The position numbers and the translations under genes are program-made. Below are positions 1 to 9,716 of a stretch of 64,000 nt of DNA, piece by piece. The stretch is from Cohaesibacter intestini. Its GTDB lineage: Bacteria > Pseudomonadota > Alphaproteobacteria > Rhizobiales > Cohaesibacteraceae. The notes under the pieces were generated by a model. That model worked only from the letters and a program-made list of their open reading frames with translations. It did no database searches and was not told the origin of the DNA. The stretch is taken from the NCBI RefSeq assembly GCF_003324485.1, contig NZ_QODK01000001.1:682001-746000 (forward strand). The letters run 5' to 3'. Each line of letters begins with the position of its first letter. Position 1 is the stretch's first letter.

Positions 1-12
1 TATCGCTCGCGC

Positions 13-549
13 TTATTTCGGAGCGAGGATCATGATCATCTGGCGACCTTCGAGTTTTGGCTCCAGTTCAACCTTGGTGCGCTCGACAAGCTCACCTTTG
101 ACCTTCCTGAGCAGCTCCATGCCAAGATTCTGGTGGGCCATTTCGCGACCGCGAAACCGCAGGGTGAACTTCACCTTGTCACCAGCATCGAGGAAGCGGT
201 TGGCGCTGCGCATCTTGACCTCATAGTCATGGGTGTCGATGTTCGGGCGCATCTTGACTTCCTTGACGTCGACAACCTTCTGCTTCTTGCGCGCTTCTGC
301 CGCTTTCTTTTGGGCCTGATACTTGTATCGACCATAGTCCATGATCTTGCAGACAGGCGGTTTGGCATTGGGTGAAATTTCCACCAGATCCAGCCCGGCT
401 TCGGCGGCCATGTCCATGGCCTGACGTGCAGGCACGGACCCGTGGTTGGTGCCTTCATCATCGATCAGCTGGACTTCGTCTACACGGATTTGATTGTTGA
501 TGCGCGGTCCCGTCTCACGGGTTGGTTGCGCTCGATATGGACGGCGAAT
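13..549 (-). CDS. infC: Translation initiation factor IF-3 with AUU start
   Basis: IF-3 binds the 30S subunit, keeps it apart from 50S and checks the start codon and initiator tRNA. The 178-residue product has the family's full length. The N domain (about 12-80) includes INNQIRV near 17-23 and [11 protein letters not shown] near 68-78. A basic linker follows, and the C domain (about 90-176) carries [10 protein letters not shown] and [10 protein letters not shown]. No ATG or GTG gives the whole N domain: the first GTG would delete 38 conserved residues. An ATT codon at 547-549 does, with AGGAG at 559-563 placed 9 bases upstream. AUU starts on infC are known to allow IF-3 autoregulation in enterobacteria; the same here is inference. 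The first 12 bases of the window hold no gene. Confidence 0.96.
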   Translation of the reverse strand: MRRPYRAQPTRETGPRINNQIRVDEVQLIDDEGTNHGSVPARQAMDMAAEAGLDLVEISPNAKPPVCKIMDYGRYKYQAQKKAAEARKKQKVVDVKEVKMRPNIDTHDYEVKMRSANRFLDAGDKVKFTLRFRGREMAHQNLGMELLRKVKGELVERTKVELEPKLEGRQMIMILAPK

Positions 550-925
550 GGTCGTAGTCTCCTGTAAAGTTGCAATAAATGCGTTCCCCTACATATGCCG
601 CAGCTTGCCCGTCCTTTCAAGTCACCAGACCGCTCAAAGGGCGCTTAATTGATAGAAACGACAACGCTTTGCACAATCTATCGGTCAATTCTCGGCGGAA
701 ATACGCATTTCAGGCTTCACCGCCTATCACCAAAGGGCGGCAGTCATGCGTGAAAAGCATGGCAAAAGATGACCAAGATCAAGATCAGCAGCAAGGGATC
801 TGCTATGAGCGAGCCAACAAGAGTTCAATCGTTGCAAATGCTGTATAGCATCCGTACCTCCCCCGCTTGGTGACCATATCCCCCGATGCGTCAACAAGTC
901 AGACGGACCAATCAAGGGCTTTTTC
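550..925. other. Intergenic region between infC and focA
   Basis: This divergent region should hold the promoters of infC (minus) and focA (plus). On the minus strand TTGAAA, 17 bases, then CATATG ends about 50 bases before the infC start codon, a weak promoter candidate. A 22-codon ORF at 805-873 (begins MSEPTRVQ) follows an AAGGGA six bases upstream, but nothing else supports it. I saw no FNR/FixK-type TTGAT-N4-ATCAA site, which might have been expected for a formate channel gene. Confidence 0.4.
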
Positions 926-1780
926 ATGCCACAAGAGCAGTTTGACGCACTCCTTCCCGCAGCCATGGCCCAGAAGGCGGAAGATGTCGGCGTTACCAAG
1001 GCGACCCGCCATCCCAAACAGACCTTCATGCTGGCCATCATGGCCGGGGCCTTTATCGGCATTGCCTTTATCTTCTATACCGTGGTGACCACAGGCAATA
1101 GCGGTGTCGGATGGGGCGCCAACAAGTTCTTGGGCGGGCTGGCTTTCAGCCTCGGGCTGATGCTGGTGGTGGTCAATGGGGGCGAGCTCTTCACCTCGAC
1201 GGTGCTGACGGTGGTGGCGAAAGCCAGCGGCAAGATATCGTGGGGCCAGTTGGCGCGCAACTGGGCTCTGGTCTATGTCGGAAACTTCATTGGTGCCATT
1301 CTGCTGGTGGTCATCATGCAGATTGCCCGGCATTATGAGCAAGGCAACGGGGCGCTTGGTATCAGTTACATGTCGATTGCCCAGCACAAACTGCATCACG
1401 GCTTCTTTCAGGCGGTGGCGCTGGGTATCATGTGCAACGTGATGGTCTGTCTGGGGGTCTGGATGACCTTTTCCGCCCGCTCGTTGACCGACAAGCTGCT
1501 CGCCGTCACCCTGCCGGTTGCGATGTTTGTGGCCGCAGGCTTCGAGCACTGCGTGGCAAACATGTTTCAGATCCCGATGGGAATCCTGACCGCAGCTGCG
1601 GCAGATGCAGACTTCTGGGCGACGACGGGCCGGTCCGCAGCAGACTTTGCGGATCTCACTTGGGGCCACTTTGTGATCAACAACCTCATTCCGGTCACCA
1701 TCGGCAACATCATTGGCGGCGGCTTCTGTGTCGGGCTGGTCTACTGGTTTATTTATTTGCGCCCCGGCAAAGAAGCTTGA
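926..1780 (+). CDS. focA: Formate/nitrite transporter, FocA type
   Basis: Inner-membrane pentameric channel that moves formate (or nitrite) in or out. The 284-residue length is typical of FocA. About six hydrophobic helices start near residue 33. The family signatures are present: GGELFTS at 85-91, and FEHCVANMF at 206-214, whose histidine (208) matches the gating/protonation histidine of enterobacterial FocA. NLIPVTIGNIIGG at 253-265 is the last conserved loop and helix. A short AAGGG precedes the ATG by about 8 bases. No pflB or nitrite reductase gene is adjacent, so the substrate cannot be read from context; FocA is favoured over NirC on the overall motif pattern. The next gene is convergent. 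Confidence 0.9.
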   Translation: MPQEQFDALLPAAMAQKAEDVGVTKATRHPKQTFMLAIMAGAFIGIAFIFYTVVTTGNSGVGWGANKFLGGLAFSLGLMLVVVNGGELFTSTVLTVVAKASGKISWGQLARNWALVYVGNFIGAILLVVIMQIARHYEQGNGALGISYMSIAQHKLHHGFFQAVALGIMCNVMVCLGVWMTFSARSLTDKLLAVTLPVAMFVAAGFEHCVANMFQIPMGILTAAAADADFWATTGRSAADFADLTWGHFVINNLIPVTIGNIIGGGFCVGLVYWFIYLRPGKEA

Positions 1781-1817
1781 GCGCATAGATCCACCCAAAC
1801 AGGTTTATTCAATGTGT

Positions 1818-1833
1818 CGGGGCGATTGCCCCG
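1818..1833. terminator. Hairpin between convergent focA and LysE gene
   Basis: CGGGGC and GCCCCG pair perfectly around a GATT loop, in the 69-base gap between two convergent genes. Neither strand has a strong T-run next to the stem, so termination is inferred from position and stem strength. Confidence 0.45.
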
Positions 1834-1849
1834 CGTCGTTGTCGACTGC

Positions 1850-2455
1850 TTAAAAGCGAACCAGCATCGGTGCGATACTGGCGATCAGCAACAGTGCCAT
1901 CGCCCGGTTGAACCATAGGAGCCGATCGCCTTTGGAAAGGTTTCGGCGCAGCGCTGCTCCCGATATGGCCCAAACGGAAATCGAGGGTATGTTGACAAGG
2001 GCGAAAATGGCCACAAGCGCAAGCAGATTAGAAACCTGCCTGTCTGCACTCAAATAGGTAACGGTGACCAAGAGTGCCACGGTCCAGGCTTTGGGGTTAA
2101 CCAGTTGCAACATCGAGGCCTGGAAAAAGGAAAGCGGGCGATCCAATGTGTCCTCCCCTTTTGCGCCCAAAGATTTGGCGTTCCAGATCTTGTAGGCCAG
2201 CCACAAGACATACCCTCCGCAGAGCAGACGCAAAAGGCTATCGATTACAGGATATTGCTTGATCAATTCGCCCACACCAAGTCCCACTGCAAAGACCATC
2301 GACAAAAAGCCTAGCGATACGCCAAACAGCAATGGCAACGAGCGGAGCACCCCGAAATTTGCCCCCGAAGTCAGCAGCAGAAAGTTTGCCGGTCCCGGCG
2401 AAATCGACATAACGAACGCAAAGCCGGCGAGCGCCAGAATCCAATCCAGTGACAT
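1850..2455 (-). CDS. LysE/RhtB family amino-acid exporter
   Basis: Predicted inner-membrane exporter of about 201 residues, the usual LysE/RhtB length. The N-terminus (SLDWILALAGFAFVMSISPGP) carries the family-typical SPGP-N pattern in the first helix region, followed by about five further hydrophobic segments and the GVSLGF loop. The start chosen is the ATG at 2453-2455, which has GGAG nine bases upstream; an in-frame ATG 27 bases earlier has no comparable site. It is transcribed divergently from an AraC-type regulator, the usual arrangement when the regulator senses the exported compound, but the substrate is unknown. Members export lysine, threonine, homoserine lactones, leucine and others. 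Confidence 0.85.
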   Translation of the reverse strand: MSLDWILALAGFAFVMSISPGPANFLLLTSGANFGVLRSLPLLFGVSLGFLSMVFAVGLGVGELIKQYPVIDSLLRLLCGGYVLWLAYKIWNAKSLGAKGEDTLDRPLSFFQASMLQLVNPKAWTVALLVTVTYLSADRQVSNLLALVAIFALVNIPSISVWAISGAALRRNLSKGDRLLWFNRAMALLLIASIAPMLVRF

Positions 2456-2581
2456 GGGAGATCTCCAATCCGAAAGACACAAGAAACAAGGAATGACCGT
2501 CTTCTGCTTGCCTCATCGGACGTCCCTTGTTAATGATCAGAACACCTCGATTTTTGATCGATCCTCCAAACTGAGGCCCCC

Positions 2582-3529
2582 ATGGCGGACGGCGATCTTA
2601 TTTCCGATATTTTCAAGACCCTGCGTGTCTCCGGCGAGGTTTATTTCTGTGCGCGATTGGCGGGGCCAATTTGCGTGGAAATTCCCCAATCCTATCGGCA
2701 TATTCGCTTTCATATTGTGCTAAGCGGTCAGTGCTGGCTGTGTCTGAACGACGCCGAGCCTCTATTGATGCAGAAAGGCGACATTGTGCTTGTACCCGAA
2801 GGGCAGGCGCAAGAGATCAGCACCGAACCGGATCTGGCTTCTCATCCCTTGATGGATGCCATTGCTGGTGGGGCCTTGAAAGACGGTCAGCTTAGCCTTG
2901 GCTCCGGAGTTCAACGGGCTCAACTCCTGTGTGGTTTCCTGCAATTTGATGAGCAGATTGAACATCCGATCCTGTCGCTTTTGCCGTCCCATATGCATCT
3001 TTCTGACAAGACATTGTCGGCCGATCCATGGTTGCAATCGGCGCTTCACCTGATTTCGTTGGAAGCCAGACATCCGGGTCAGGGTATGGCAGCCATTGTC
3101 ACGCGTTTGATCGAGGTGATTTTCATACAAGCCATCAGGCAACGGATCGAGCTGGCAAATGACACGAGTGAAGGTTTTTTGCTGGCGCTTTCAGATCGGT
3201 CTATTTCGCGTGTTTTGTCCGCGATGCATGACACTCCCGACCAGAAATGGAGTGTGGAGGGCCTTGCTGACATTGCGGGACAGTCCCGTTCGGCCTTCGC
3301 TCGGAAATTTGCCGAGCAGGTTGGGACAAGCCCAATGGACTATTTGCGTCGATGGCGGCTGAGCAAGGCGCGCCTGTTGCTGGTATCAAGCCAGCTTTCC
3401 ATGGGCGAGATAGCCTTTCAGTGCGGCTATGACTGCGTGCCTTCCTTCTCCCGCTCCTTCAAGCGGGAATTTCATATCGGCCCGGGGACTTTCCGCAAAA
3501 ATGGTGGGTCCAGCACCGTGCCTCGCTAG
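2582..3529 (+). CDS. AraC-family transcriptional regulator with N-terminal cupin
   Basis: A 315-residue regulator. Residues about 1-190 resemble the cupin-type sensor half (RHIRFHIVLSGQCWL followed by GDIVLVPEG), and the last 90 residues hold two helix-turn-helix units: SVEGLADIAGQSRSAFARKF and MGEIAFQCGYDCVPSFSRSF, then the FKREFHIGPGTFRK tail. GAGG lies five bases before the ATG. It is divergent from the LysE-type exporter 126 bases away and may control it. Its TAG stop is formed by the palindrome CTAG at 3526-3529, which also provides the TAG stop of the convergent glycosyltransferase gene. The effector is unknown. Confidence 0.87.
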   Translation: MADGDLISDIFKTLRVSGEVYFCARLAGPICVEIPQSYRHIRFHIVLSGQCWLCLNDAEPLLMQKGDIVLVPEGQAQEISTEPDLASHPLMDAIAGGALKDGQLSLGSGVQRAQLLCGFLQFDEQIEHPILSLLPSHMHLSDKTLSADPWLQSALHLISLEARHPGQGMAAIVTRLIEVIFIQAIRQRIELANDTSEGFLLALSDRSISRVLSAMHDTPDQKWSVEGLADIAGQSRSAFARKFAEQVGTSPMDYLRRWRLSKARLLLVSSQLSMGEIAFQCGYDCVPSFSRSFKREFHIGPGTFRKNGGSSTVPR

Positions 3530-4722
3530 TGTTTGGCTGATGCGAGCGCGGTTCCCAGCAACTGATCATAGACAGCGAGCGTCTGTTCTCCCATCGATTT
3601 GAGGGAGAAACGGCGCTCCATTTGGGCGCGTGCGATGGAAGCCAGGTCTGCGATGGCCGCCGCGCCCATCCCTTTTTGCTGGGTAAGCTGCAGGGCAATT
3701 GCGGCCTGCCAGCCTTCGGGATTGTTGTGGGTGATGGAGCGGGCGATCCAGCGGGCCGGATCGACCCCGTCCGGGCAGGCGATCACCTCTGGCTGGGCGC
3801 CCAGATCTCCCACCAGAACCGGCGTCCCCATGGCCAGACTTTCCGCCGCCGAACGGCCAAAGGTTTCGGCATCCTGACTGGGCACAATGGTCAGATCTGC
3901 CCGTTTGTAAGCCGCAGGCATGTCTGACCAATAGCCAACGCGGCGCACACAATCGGTCAAATCATGCTCGGCAATCAGCTGGTCAAGCTCGGCGACATAG
4001 GCTTCGCGGCCCTGATCATCACCAATCAGCACCAGCTTGAAGCCAAGGCCAGCCTTTTTCAACGCCCCCATCACCGGCAGGATGAAGCTCTGGCCTTTCC
4101 AGCGGGTCAGGCGCGAGGGCAGGATGATCAGCGGATCTCCGCTCAAGTCCCACGCCTTGGCAAGGGCATCCGTGCGATCGGTTGAGACCGCAGCAGGGTC
4201 AAAAGCCGCCATGTCGATGCCGCGATAGATGCTGACGATGCGGTCCTTGGCGGTTGGATTGCGTGACGCCACAAGAGCGGCGGTATAATCGGAATTGGCG
4301 ATCACCACATCGCCTCTGGCCATCACCGAATTGTAAAAAGCCTTGAATTGTCCCTTCTGACTGTAGGCCCCGTGATAGGTGGTCACGAAGGGCACACCAG
4401 CCCGGCGGGCGGCCAACAGGGCGCTCCAAGCGGGCGCGCGGGAGCGGGCATGGACCAGATCGACCTTTCGCTCCCGAATCATATTTTCAAGCACCTGAAC
4501 GTTGGAGACCAGCATGGTCCATGGATGTTTGCTGCGCCCCTCAAAGGGCAGCAATTCTCCACCCGCTTCTTCCAACTGCGGCACCAGACGCCCCGGCTCG
4601 GCGGCCACCAAAGCCTTGCCGCCAGCCTCCGTTATGGCTTGGGTGATATCCACCGTTCCGCGCTCCACACCACCGGAATCGAGCCATGGAACAACTTGCA
4701 GGATGGTAGGGGCTTTTTTCAT
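3526..4722 (-). CDS. Glycosyltransferase family 4 protein
   Basis: Predicted cytoplasmic or membrane-associated GT-B sugar transferase. The N-terminus (ILQVVPWLDSGGVERGTVDI) is the classic GT4 start with its glycine-rich loop. The C-terminal half has the sugar-nucleotide site: DAETFGRSAAESLAMGTPVLV followed by the AQPEVI segment, including the spaced acidic pair of retaining GT4 enzymes. From the ATG at 4720-4722 the product is 398 residues. Starts upstream to 4845 are open but would run into the divergent hydrolase gene, and none has a convincing Shine-Dalgarno, so the start is uncertain. Acceptor and donor sugars are unknown; surface polysaccharide or lipopolysaccharide synthesis is the general expectation. 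Confidence 0.85.
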   Translation of the reverse strand: MKKAPTILQVVPWLDSGGVERGTVDITQAITEAGGKALVAAEPGRLVPQLEEAGGELLPFEGRSKHPWTMLVSNVQVLENMIRERKVDLVHARSRAPAWSALLAARRAGVPFVTTYHGAYSQKGQFKAFYNSVMARGDVVIANSDYTAALVASRNPTAKDRIVSIYRGIDMAAFDPAAVSTDRTDALAKAWDLSGDPLIILPSRLTRWKGQSFILPVMGALKKAGLGFKLVLIGDDQGREAYVAELDQLIAEHDLTDCVRRVGYWSDMPAAYKRADLTIVPSQDAETFGRSAAESLAMGTPVLVGDLGAQPEVIACPDGVDPARWIARSITHNNPEGWQAAIALQLTQQKGMGAAAIADLASIARAQMERRFSLKSMGEQTLAVYDQLLGTALASAKH

Positions 4723-4807
4723 GGGAACCGCCGCGTTATGTAGGCTGGGACTGGATTTTGCGTCGCGCTTGGTGCGCCGCAACACTTGCATGCCCGGAGA
4801 CATAGCC

Positions 4808-5611
4808 ATGACAGCCACCGAAAAGCAAATCCTCCTTGTTGGCAAGGGCGAAAAGCAACGTGATATCGCCTTTCACCATCGCCCGGCGACCCGTCCCGCC
4901 AACCAGACAGACGCGGCGGGTGTCTTTTGGATGGGCGGCTACAAGTCCGACATGGCAGGCTCGAAGGTGATGACCTTGGATGGCTGGGCGGCGCATCAGG
5001 GCCTTGGCTGCACGCGCTATGATTATTCTGGCCATGGGGTATCGGGTGGGGCCTTCATTGATGGCACCATTTCAAAATGGCTGGAGGAAAGCCTTGCCGT
5101 CTTTGACAGCCATACAGACGGCCCGCAAGTGGTGGTCGGCTCGTCGATGGGTGGCTGGTTGGCCTTGCTGCTGGTTCGGGCGCATCTGGCCGCCGTTGGC
5201 GTGAGCAAGAGCCGCATCAAGGGGTTGGTGCTGATTGCGCCGGCAATCGACATGACCAAGGATTTGATGTGGGACATTTTTGATGATGAGGCCAAGCAGC
5301 AAATGGCCGAGACCGGTATTTTCCGCCGCCCAAGTGAGTATGGTGACCCTTACGAAATCACCGCCGATCTGATTGAAGATGGCAAGCAGCATCTGTTTGG
5401 CGACGCGCTGATCGAAACCGGCTGCCCAGTGCATATTCTCCAAGGGGTGACGGATGATGCGGTGCCATGGACTGTGGCGGTCGATCTGGTCGGGCGCTTG
5501 GCGCAGGATGATGTCAAGCTGACCCTGATCAAGGATGGCGACCATCGCCTCTCCCGCGACGAAGATCTGGCCCTTTTGACCCGCGTGGTCGGCGAGATGG
5601 CGGGGCTTTGA
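4808..5611 (+). CDS. Alpha/beta hydrolase, ABHD10-like
   Basis: A 267-residue alpha/beta-fold hydrolase without a signal peptide. The nucleophile elbow is GSSMGG at 111-116 (Ser113). The acid is probably Asp216 in LQGVTDDAVPW and the histidine is His246 in DGDHRLSR, giving a complete Ser-Asp-His triad. WMGGYKSDMAGSKV and YDYSGHGVSGG resemble the mitochondrial ABHD10 acyl-protein thioesterase/esterase group, for which alphaproteobacterial homologues are common; the true substrate is not known. GGAG nine bases upstream supports the ATG at 4808. It is divergent from the glycosyltransferase gene, with 85 bases between the chosen starts. Confidence 0.85.
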   Translation: MTATEKQILLVGKGEKQRDIAFHHRPATRPANQTDAAGVFWMGGYKSDMAGSKVMTLDGWAAHQGLGCTRYDYSGHGVSGGAFIDGTISKWLEESLAVFDSHTDGPQVVVGSSMGGWLALLLVRAHLAAVGVSKSRIKGLVLIAPAIDMTKDLMWDIFDDEAKQQMAETGIFRRPSEYGDPYEITADLIEDGKQHLFGDALIETGCPVHILQGVTDDAVPWTVAVDLVGRLAQDDVKLTLIKDGDHRLSRDEDLALLTRVVGEMAGL

Positions 5612-5617
5612 CATCAT

Positions 5618-5653
5618 CCCCCTGCCCGCTTCTTGACGGGTTTGGGCAGAGGG
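5618..5653. terminator. Hairpin between convergent hydrolase and dgdA genes
   Basis: CCCCCTGCCC (5618-5627) pairs with GGGCAGAGGG (5644-5653) with one mismatch, and a nested CCCG/CGGG stem sits in the loop. It fills the 74-base gap between two convergent genes, so a bidirectional terminator is likely despite the short T-runs. Confidence 0.5.
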
Positions 5654-5685
5654 ATTTGCTGACGACTGAGGCTTATAGATGGGGC

Positions 5686-7113
<1,428 letters not shown>

Positions 7114-7141
7114 TTTTTTCTAATGTCAAGAAGGCCTTCCC

Positions 7142-7990
7142 ATGCAGACCCTTGATCTTTCCCTCTTGAGGCATTTCATCATGATCGCGCGTTGCGGCTC
7201 GATCAGCCTTGCGGCAGGGGAAGTGGGGCGGACCCAATCAGCGCTGAGCATGCAGATGCAAAGGCTGGAAGAGCAATTGGGGCGGACCTTATTGCACAGA
7301 ACCGGATCGGGGGTGCGGCTGACCCGCGCCGGGGAAAGCCTCATCGCCCATGCGGAAACCCTGCTGGCCCAGCATGATGATATGGTGATGGAGTTAAGCG
7401 GGGCGAACCTTCGCGGGTCGGTCAGTCTGGGCTGTACGGAAGATTATGCCAGCGCCTTTTTGCCCGATCTGCTTGGCAGCTTCTGCGCAGCCTATCCGGA
7501 TGTGGATTTGCAGCTGGTCTGTGCGCCCTCCACCGACTTACGGCCCCTCTTGCATCAACGCCAGCTGGATATGGCGCTGGTGTCCCTGCCCTCTCCCGAT
7601 ATGAGCGGGGCGATCCGCAAAGAGCAACTGGTCTGGGTGGCCCATGAAGCTGAGCCCCACTTGCTGGACGCGCCCGTGGTGCCTTTGGCTTTGGCAGCAC
7701 CCAACACACTGGACCATCGGGCGGCCTGCGCGGCGATGGATGCGATCCAGCGACGCTATCGGGTTGCCTATGCCTCCAACAGTTTGGCCGGGCTGTTGGC
7801 GATCGCCCGCTCAGGCCATGCGCTCAGCGTCTTGACCCAGTCAGCGGTGCCAGAGGATCTTTATGTTGTGACCGACAGGCTGCCGCCCCTGCCTGCCATT
7901 GGCATCACATTGGAGGTGGCGGATCAGCGATCCTCAGCGGCAGCCAGTGCGCTGGCCGATCATATCCGCAGCCAATTGCCGGTGCTTTGA
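7142..7990 (+). CDS. LysR-family regulator, probable DgdR
   Basis: A 282-residue LysR-type transcription factor. The winged helix-turn-helix fills residues about 4-63 (LSLLRHFIMIARCGSISLAA then SALSMQMQRLEEQLGRTLLHRT), followed by the periplasmic-binding-like effector domain (GSVSLGCTEDYASAFLPDLL onward). It is a little short at the C-terminus for the family. AAGG seven bases upstream supports the ATG. It is divergent from dgdA with 151 bases between starts and operator-like repeats in the gap, so control of dgdA is the simplest reading; in Burkholderia the LysR protein DgdR represses dgdA. The effector would then be a dialkylglycine. Confidence 0.88.
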   Translation: MQTLDLSLLRHFIMIARCGSISLAAGEVGRTQSALSMQMQRLEEQLGRTLLHRTGSGVRLTRAGESLIAHAETLLAQHDDMVMELSGANLRGSVSLGCTEDYASAFLPDLLGSFCAAYPDVDLQLVCAPSTDLRPLLHQRQLDMALVSLPSPDMSGAIRKEQLVWVAHEAEPHLLDAPVVPLALAAPNTLDHRAACAAMDAIQRRYRVAYASNSLAGLLAIARSGHALSVLTQSAVPEDLYVVTDRLPPLPAIGITLEVADQRSSAAASALADHIRSQLPVL

Positions 7991-8000
7991 CGATCAAATG

Positions 8001-8028
8001 CCGGCCCGGATCACAAGACCCGGACCGG
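8001..8028. terminator. Imperfect hairpin between convergent LysR gene and tnaA
   Basis: CCGG-C-CCGG at 8001-8009 pairs with CCGG-A-CCGG at 8020-8028 with one central mismatch and a 10-base loop. It lies in the 48-base gap between convergent genes. There is no T-run, so the terminator call is tentative. Confidence 0.35.
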
Positions 8029-8038
8029 ATGATGCTGC

Positions 8039-9409
8039 TCAGTCGTCCAATGGCGCAAACTGGCAGGTGAAATGGCGCATCATTTTGGGCTCTTTGGCGA
8101 TACGGAAGCCTTTGAGGCTGTCTTTTTCCTTGTCCAGCAGTTCAAATGCCTCAACCACATAATCGGCGTGCGACTGGGTGTAGGTGCGGCGTGGGAAGGC
8201 GAGGCGGACCAGCTCCATGGCGGCGGGCTTTTCCGAGCCATCAGTCTGGCGGCCAAACATCACCGTGCCGATTTCGCACGACCGGATGCCACCGATTTCA
8301 TAAAGGCGGCAGGCAACCGTGTGGGCCGGATAGGACAGCGGATCGATATGGGGCAGCCAGCGCTTGGCATCGACAAAGACCGCATGTCCGCCTGCCGGTT
8401 TGACCACCGGAATGCCCAGAGCGTCGAGTTTTTCGATGATATATTCGTTGGTACGGATGCGGTATTTGAGATAATCCTCGTCAATAATCTCGTGAAGACC
8501 CTGTGCGAGGGCTTCCAGATCACGGCCAGCCAAACCGCCATAGGTCGGGAAGCCTTCGGTCTGAATCAGGCGCACGCGGGCTTGTTCCGCCACCGAATCG
8601 TCATTGAAGGCAATCCAGCCACCGATATTGCCAAAGGCGTCCTTTTTGGCGCTCATGGTCATGCCGTCAGCAACACGGAAGCAATCGCGGACAATATCCT
8701 TGATCGAGCGGTCCTGCTGGCCTTCCTCGCGCTGCTTGATGAAATAGGCATTTTCCGAGAAGCGGCAGCCATCAATGATGAAGGGTTTGCCAAAGCGATG
8801 GGCTAGCTCGGCAACGGCCTGAATGTTGCCAAGGCTGACGGGTTGGCCACCGCCTGCATTGTTGGTGATGGTCAGCATGACAATCGGCACGCTGTCGCCA
8901 TATTCGTTCAGGAAGGCTTCGAGCCTTTCCAAATCCATGTTGCCCTTGAAGGGATGAAGCGAAGAGGGATCTTTGCCTTCGGCAATCACCAGATCATAGG
9001 CTTCGGCGCCGCTGGCCTCAATGTTGCCGCGGGTGGTGTCGAAATGGGTGTTGTTCGGGATATGCTTGCCCGCGCCGCCATAGATCGACATCAGAATGGC
9101 TTCTGCCGCGCGGCCCTGATGGGTCGGGATGATATGCTCAAATGACATCAGCTCCTGCACGCTGTCGCGGAAACGATAATAGGATGGCGAGCCAGCATAG
9201 CTTTCGTCGCCACGCATCACGGCGGCCCATTGTTCGGCGCTCATGGCCCCGGTGCCCGAATCGGTCAGGAGGTCGATCAGCACGTCGTCGGAATGAAGCG
9301 CAAAGAGATTGTAATGCGCGTCGTGCAATTTGGCCTCGCGCTCGGCGCGGGTCGTCATGCGGATCGGTTCAACGGATTTGATGCGGAAGGGTTCGATGAT
9401 GGTTTTCAT
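8039..9409 (-). CDS. tnaA: Tryptophanase (tryptophan indole-lyase)
   Basis: PLP enzyme that splits L-tryptophan into indole, pyruvate and ammonia. The product from the ATG at 9407-9409 (GGAG eight bases upstream) is 456 residues. The PLP lysine is the second lysine of MSAKKD (Lys256), with ITNNAGGGQPVS and EGFPTYGGLAGRD also matching the family. Three positions separate it from the sister enzyme tyrosine phenol-lyase: FDTT (Asp124) instead of FTTT, SCEIG where the lyase has SMERG, and RHFT (His446) near the end instead of RFFT. All agree with tryptophanase. No tnaB permease lies beside it. A class II cytochrome gene is divergent. Confidence 0.9.
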   Translation of the reverse strand: MKTIIEPFRIKSVEPIRMTTRAEREAKLHDAHYNLFALHSDDVLIDLLTDSGTGAMSAEQWAAVMRGDESYAGSPSYYRFRDSVQELMSFEHIIPTHQGRAAEAILMSIYGGAGKHIPNNTHFDTTRGNIEASGAEAYDLVIAEGKDPSSLHPFKGNMDLERLEAFLNEYGDSVPIVMLTITNNAGGGQPVSLGNIQAVAELAHRFGKPFIIDGCRFSENAYFIKQREEGQQDRSIKDIVRDCFRVADGMTMSAKKDAFGNIGGWIAFNDDSVAEQARVRLIQTEGFPTYGGLAGRDLEALAQGLHEIIDEDYLKYRIRTNEYIIEKLDALGIPVVKPAGGHAVFVDAKRWLPHIDPLSYPAHTVACRLYEIGGIRSCEIGTVMFGRQTDGSEKPAAMELVRLAFPRRTYTQSHADYVVEAFELLDKEKDSLKGFRIAKEPKMMRHFTCQFAPLDD

Positions 9410-9716
9410 AACAAAGTCTCCGGTCTGACAGCCCGGATTCCTTGCTGAAAACACATTCCGGGCTGCGCGCCGCGGTTGCCCTTTGGAGAGAGATCTCCCC
9501 GGACCGCGCTCAGCGCCGAAAGTTTTACACCGCCGAGTATGTGGGAGAGGGTGCCGTGGGTCAAGATGGGATCGGTGCTCTGAGTGCCAATGCGCACAGG
9601 GTGCCAAAAGATGTCTGAAGGGCGGCTTCAACAAAACTGGAGGCGCCGCTGGGGGACTTTCGTTTGGTGCAAGAATATGGAATGGTACGTATAGGACCAA
9701 CCAAGATGGACTAGTC
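9410..9716. other. Intergenic region between tnaA and cytochrome gene
   Basis: A 307-base divergent region carrying the promoters of tnaA and the cytochrome gene. On the tnaA strand a 63-codon ORF starting with GTG (9597 down to 9406) ends with a TGA that overlaps the tnaA ATG in an ATGA arrangement. It has no clear ribosome site and no tryptophan codon, so it is not a TnaC-type leader. No strong promoter pair was found by eye. Confidence 0.35.

Noticed and set aside
759-848. Small Gln/Asp-rich ORF (MAKDDQDQDQ...) upstream of focA
   Set aside because: No ribosome site, low-complexity composition and overlap with another small frame make it unlikely to be a gene.
8039-9409. Tyrosine phenol-lyase
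   Set aside because: FDTT, SCEIG and RHFT are the tryptophanase forms at the positions that distinguish the two enzymes.
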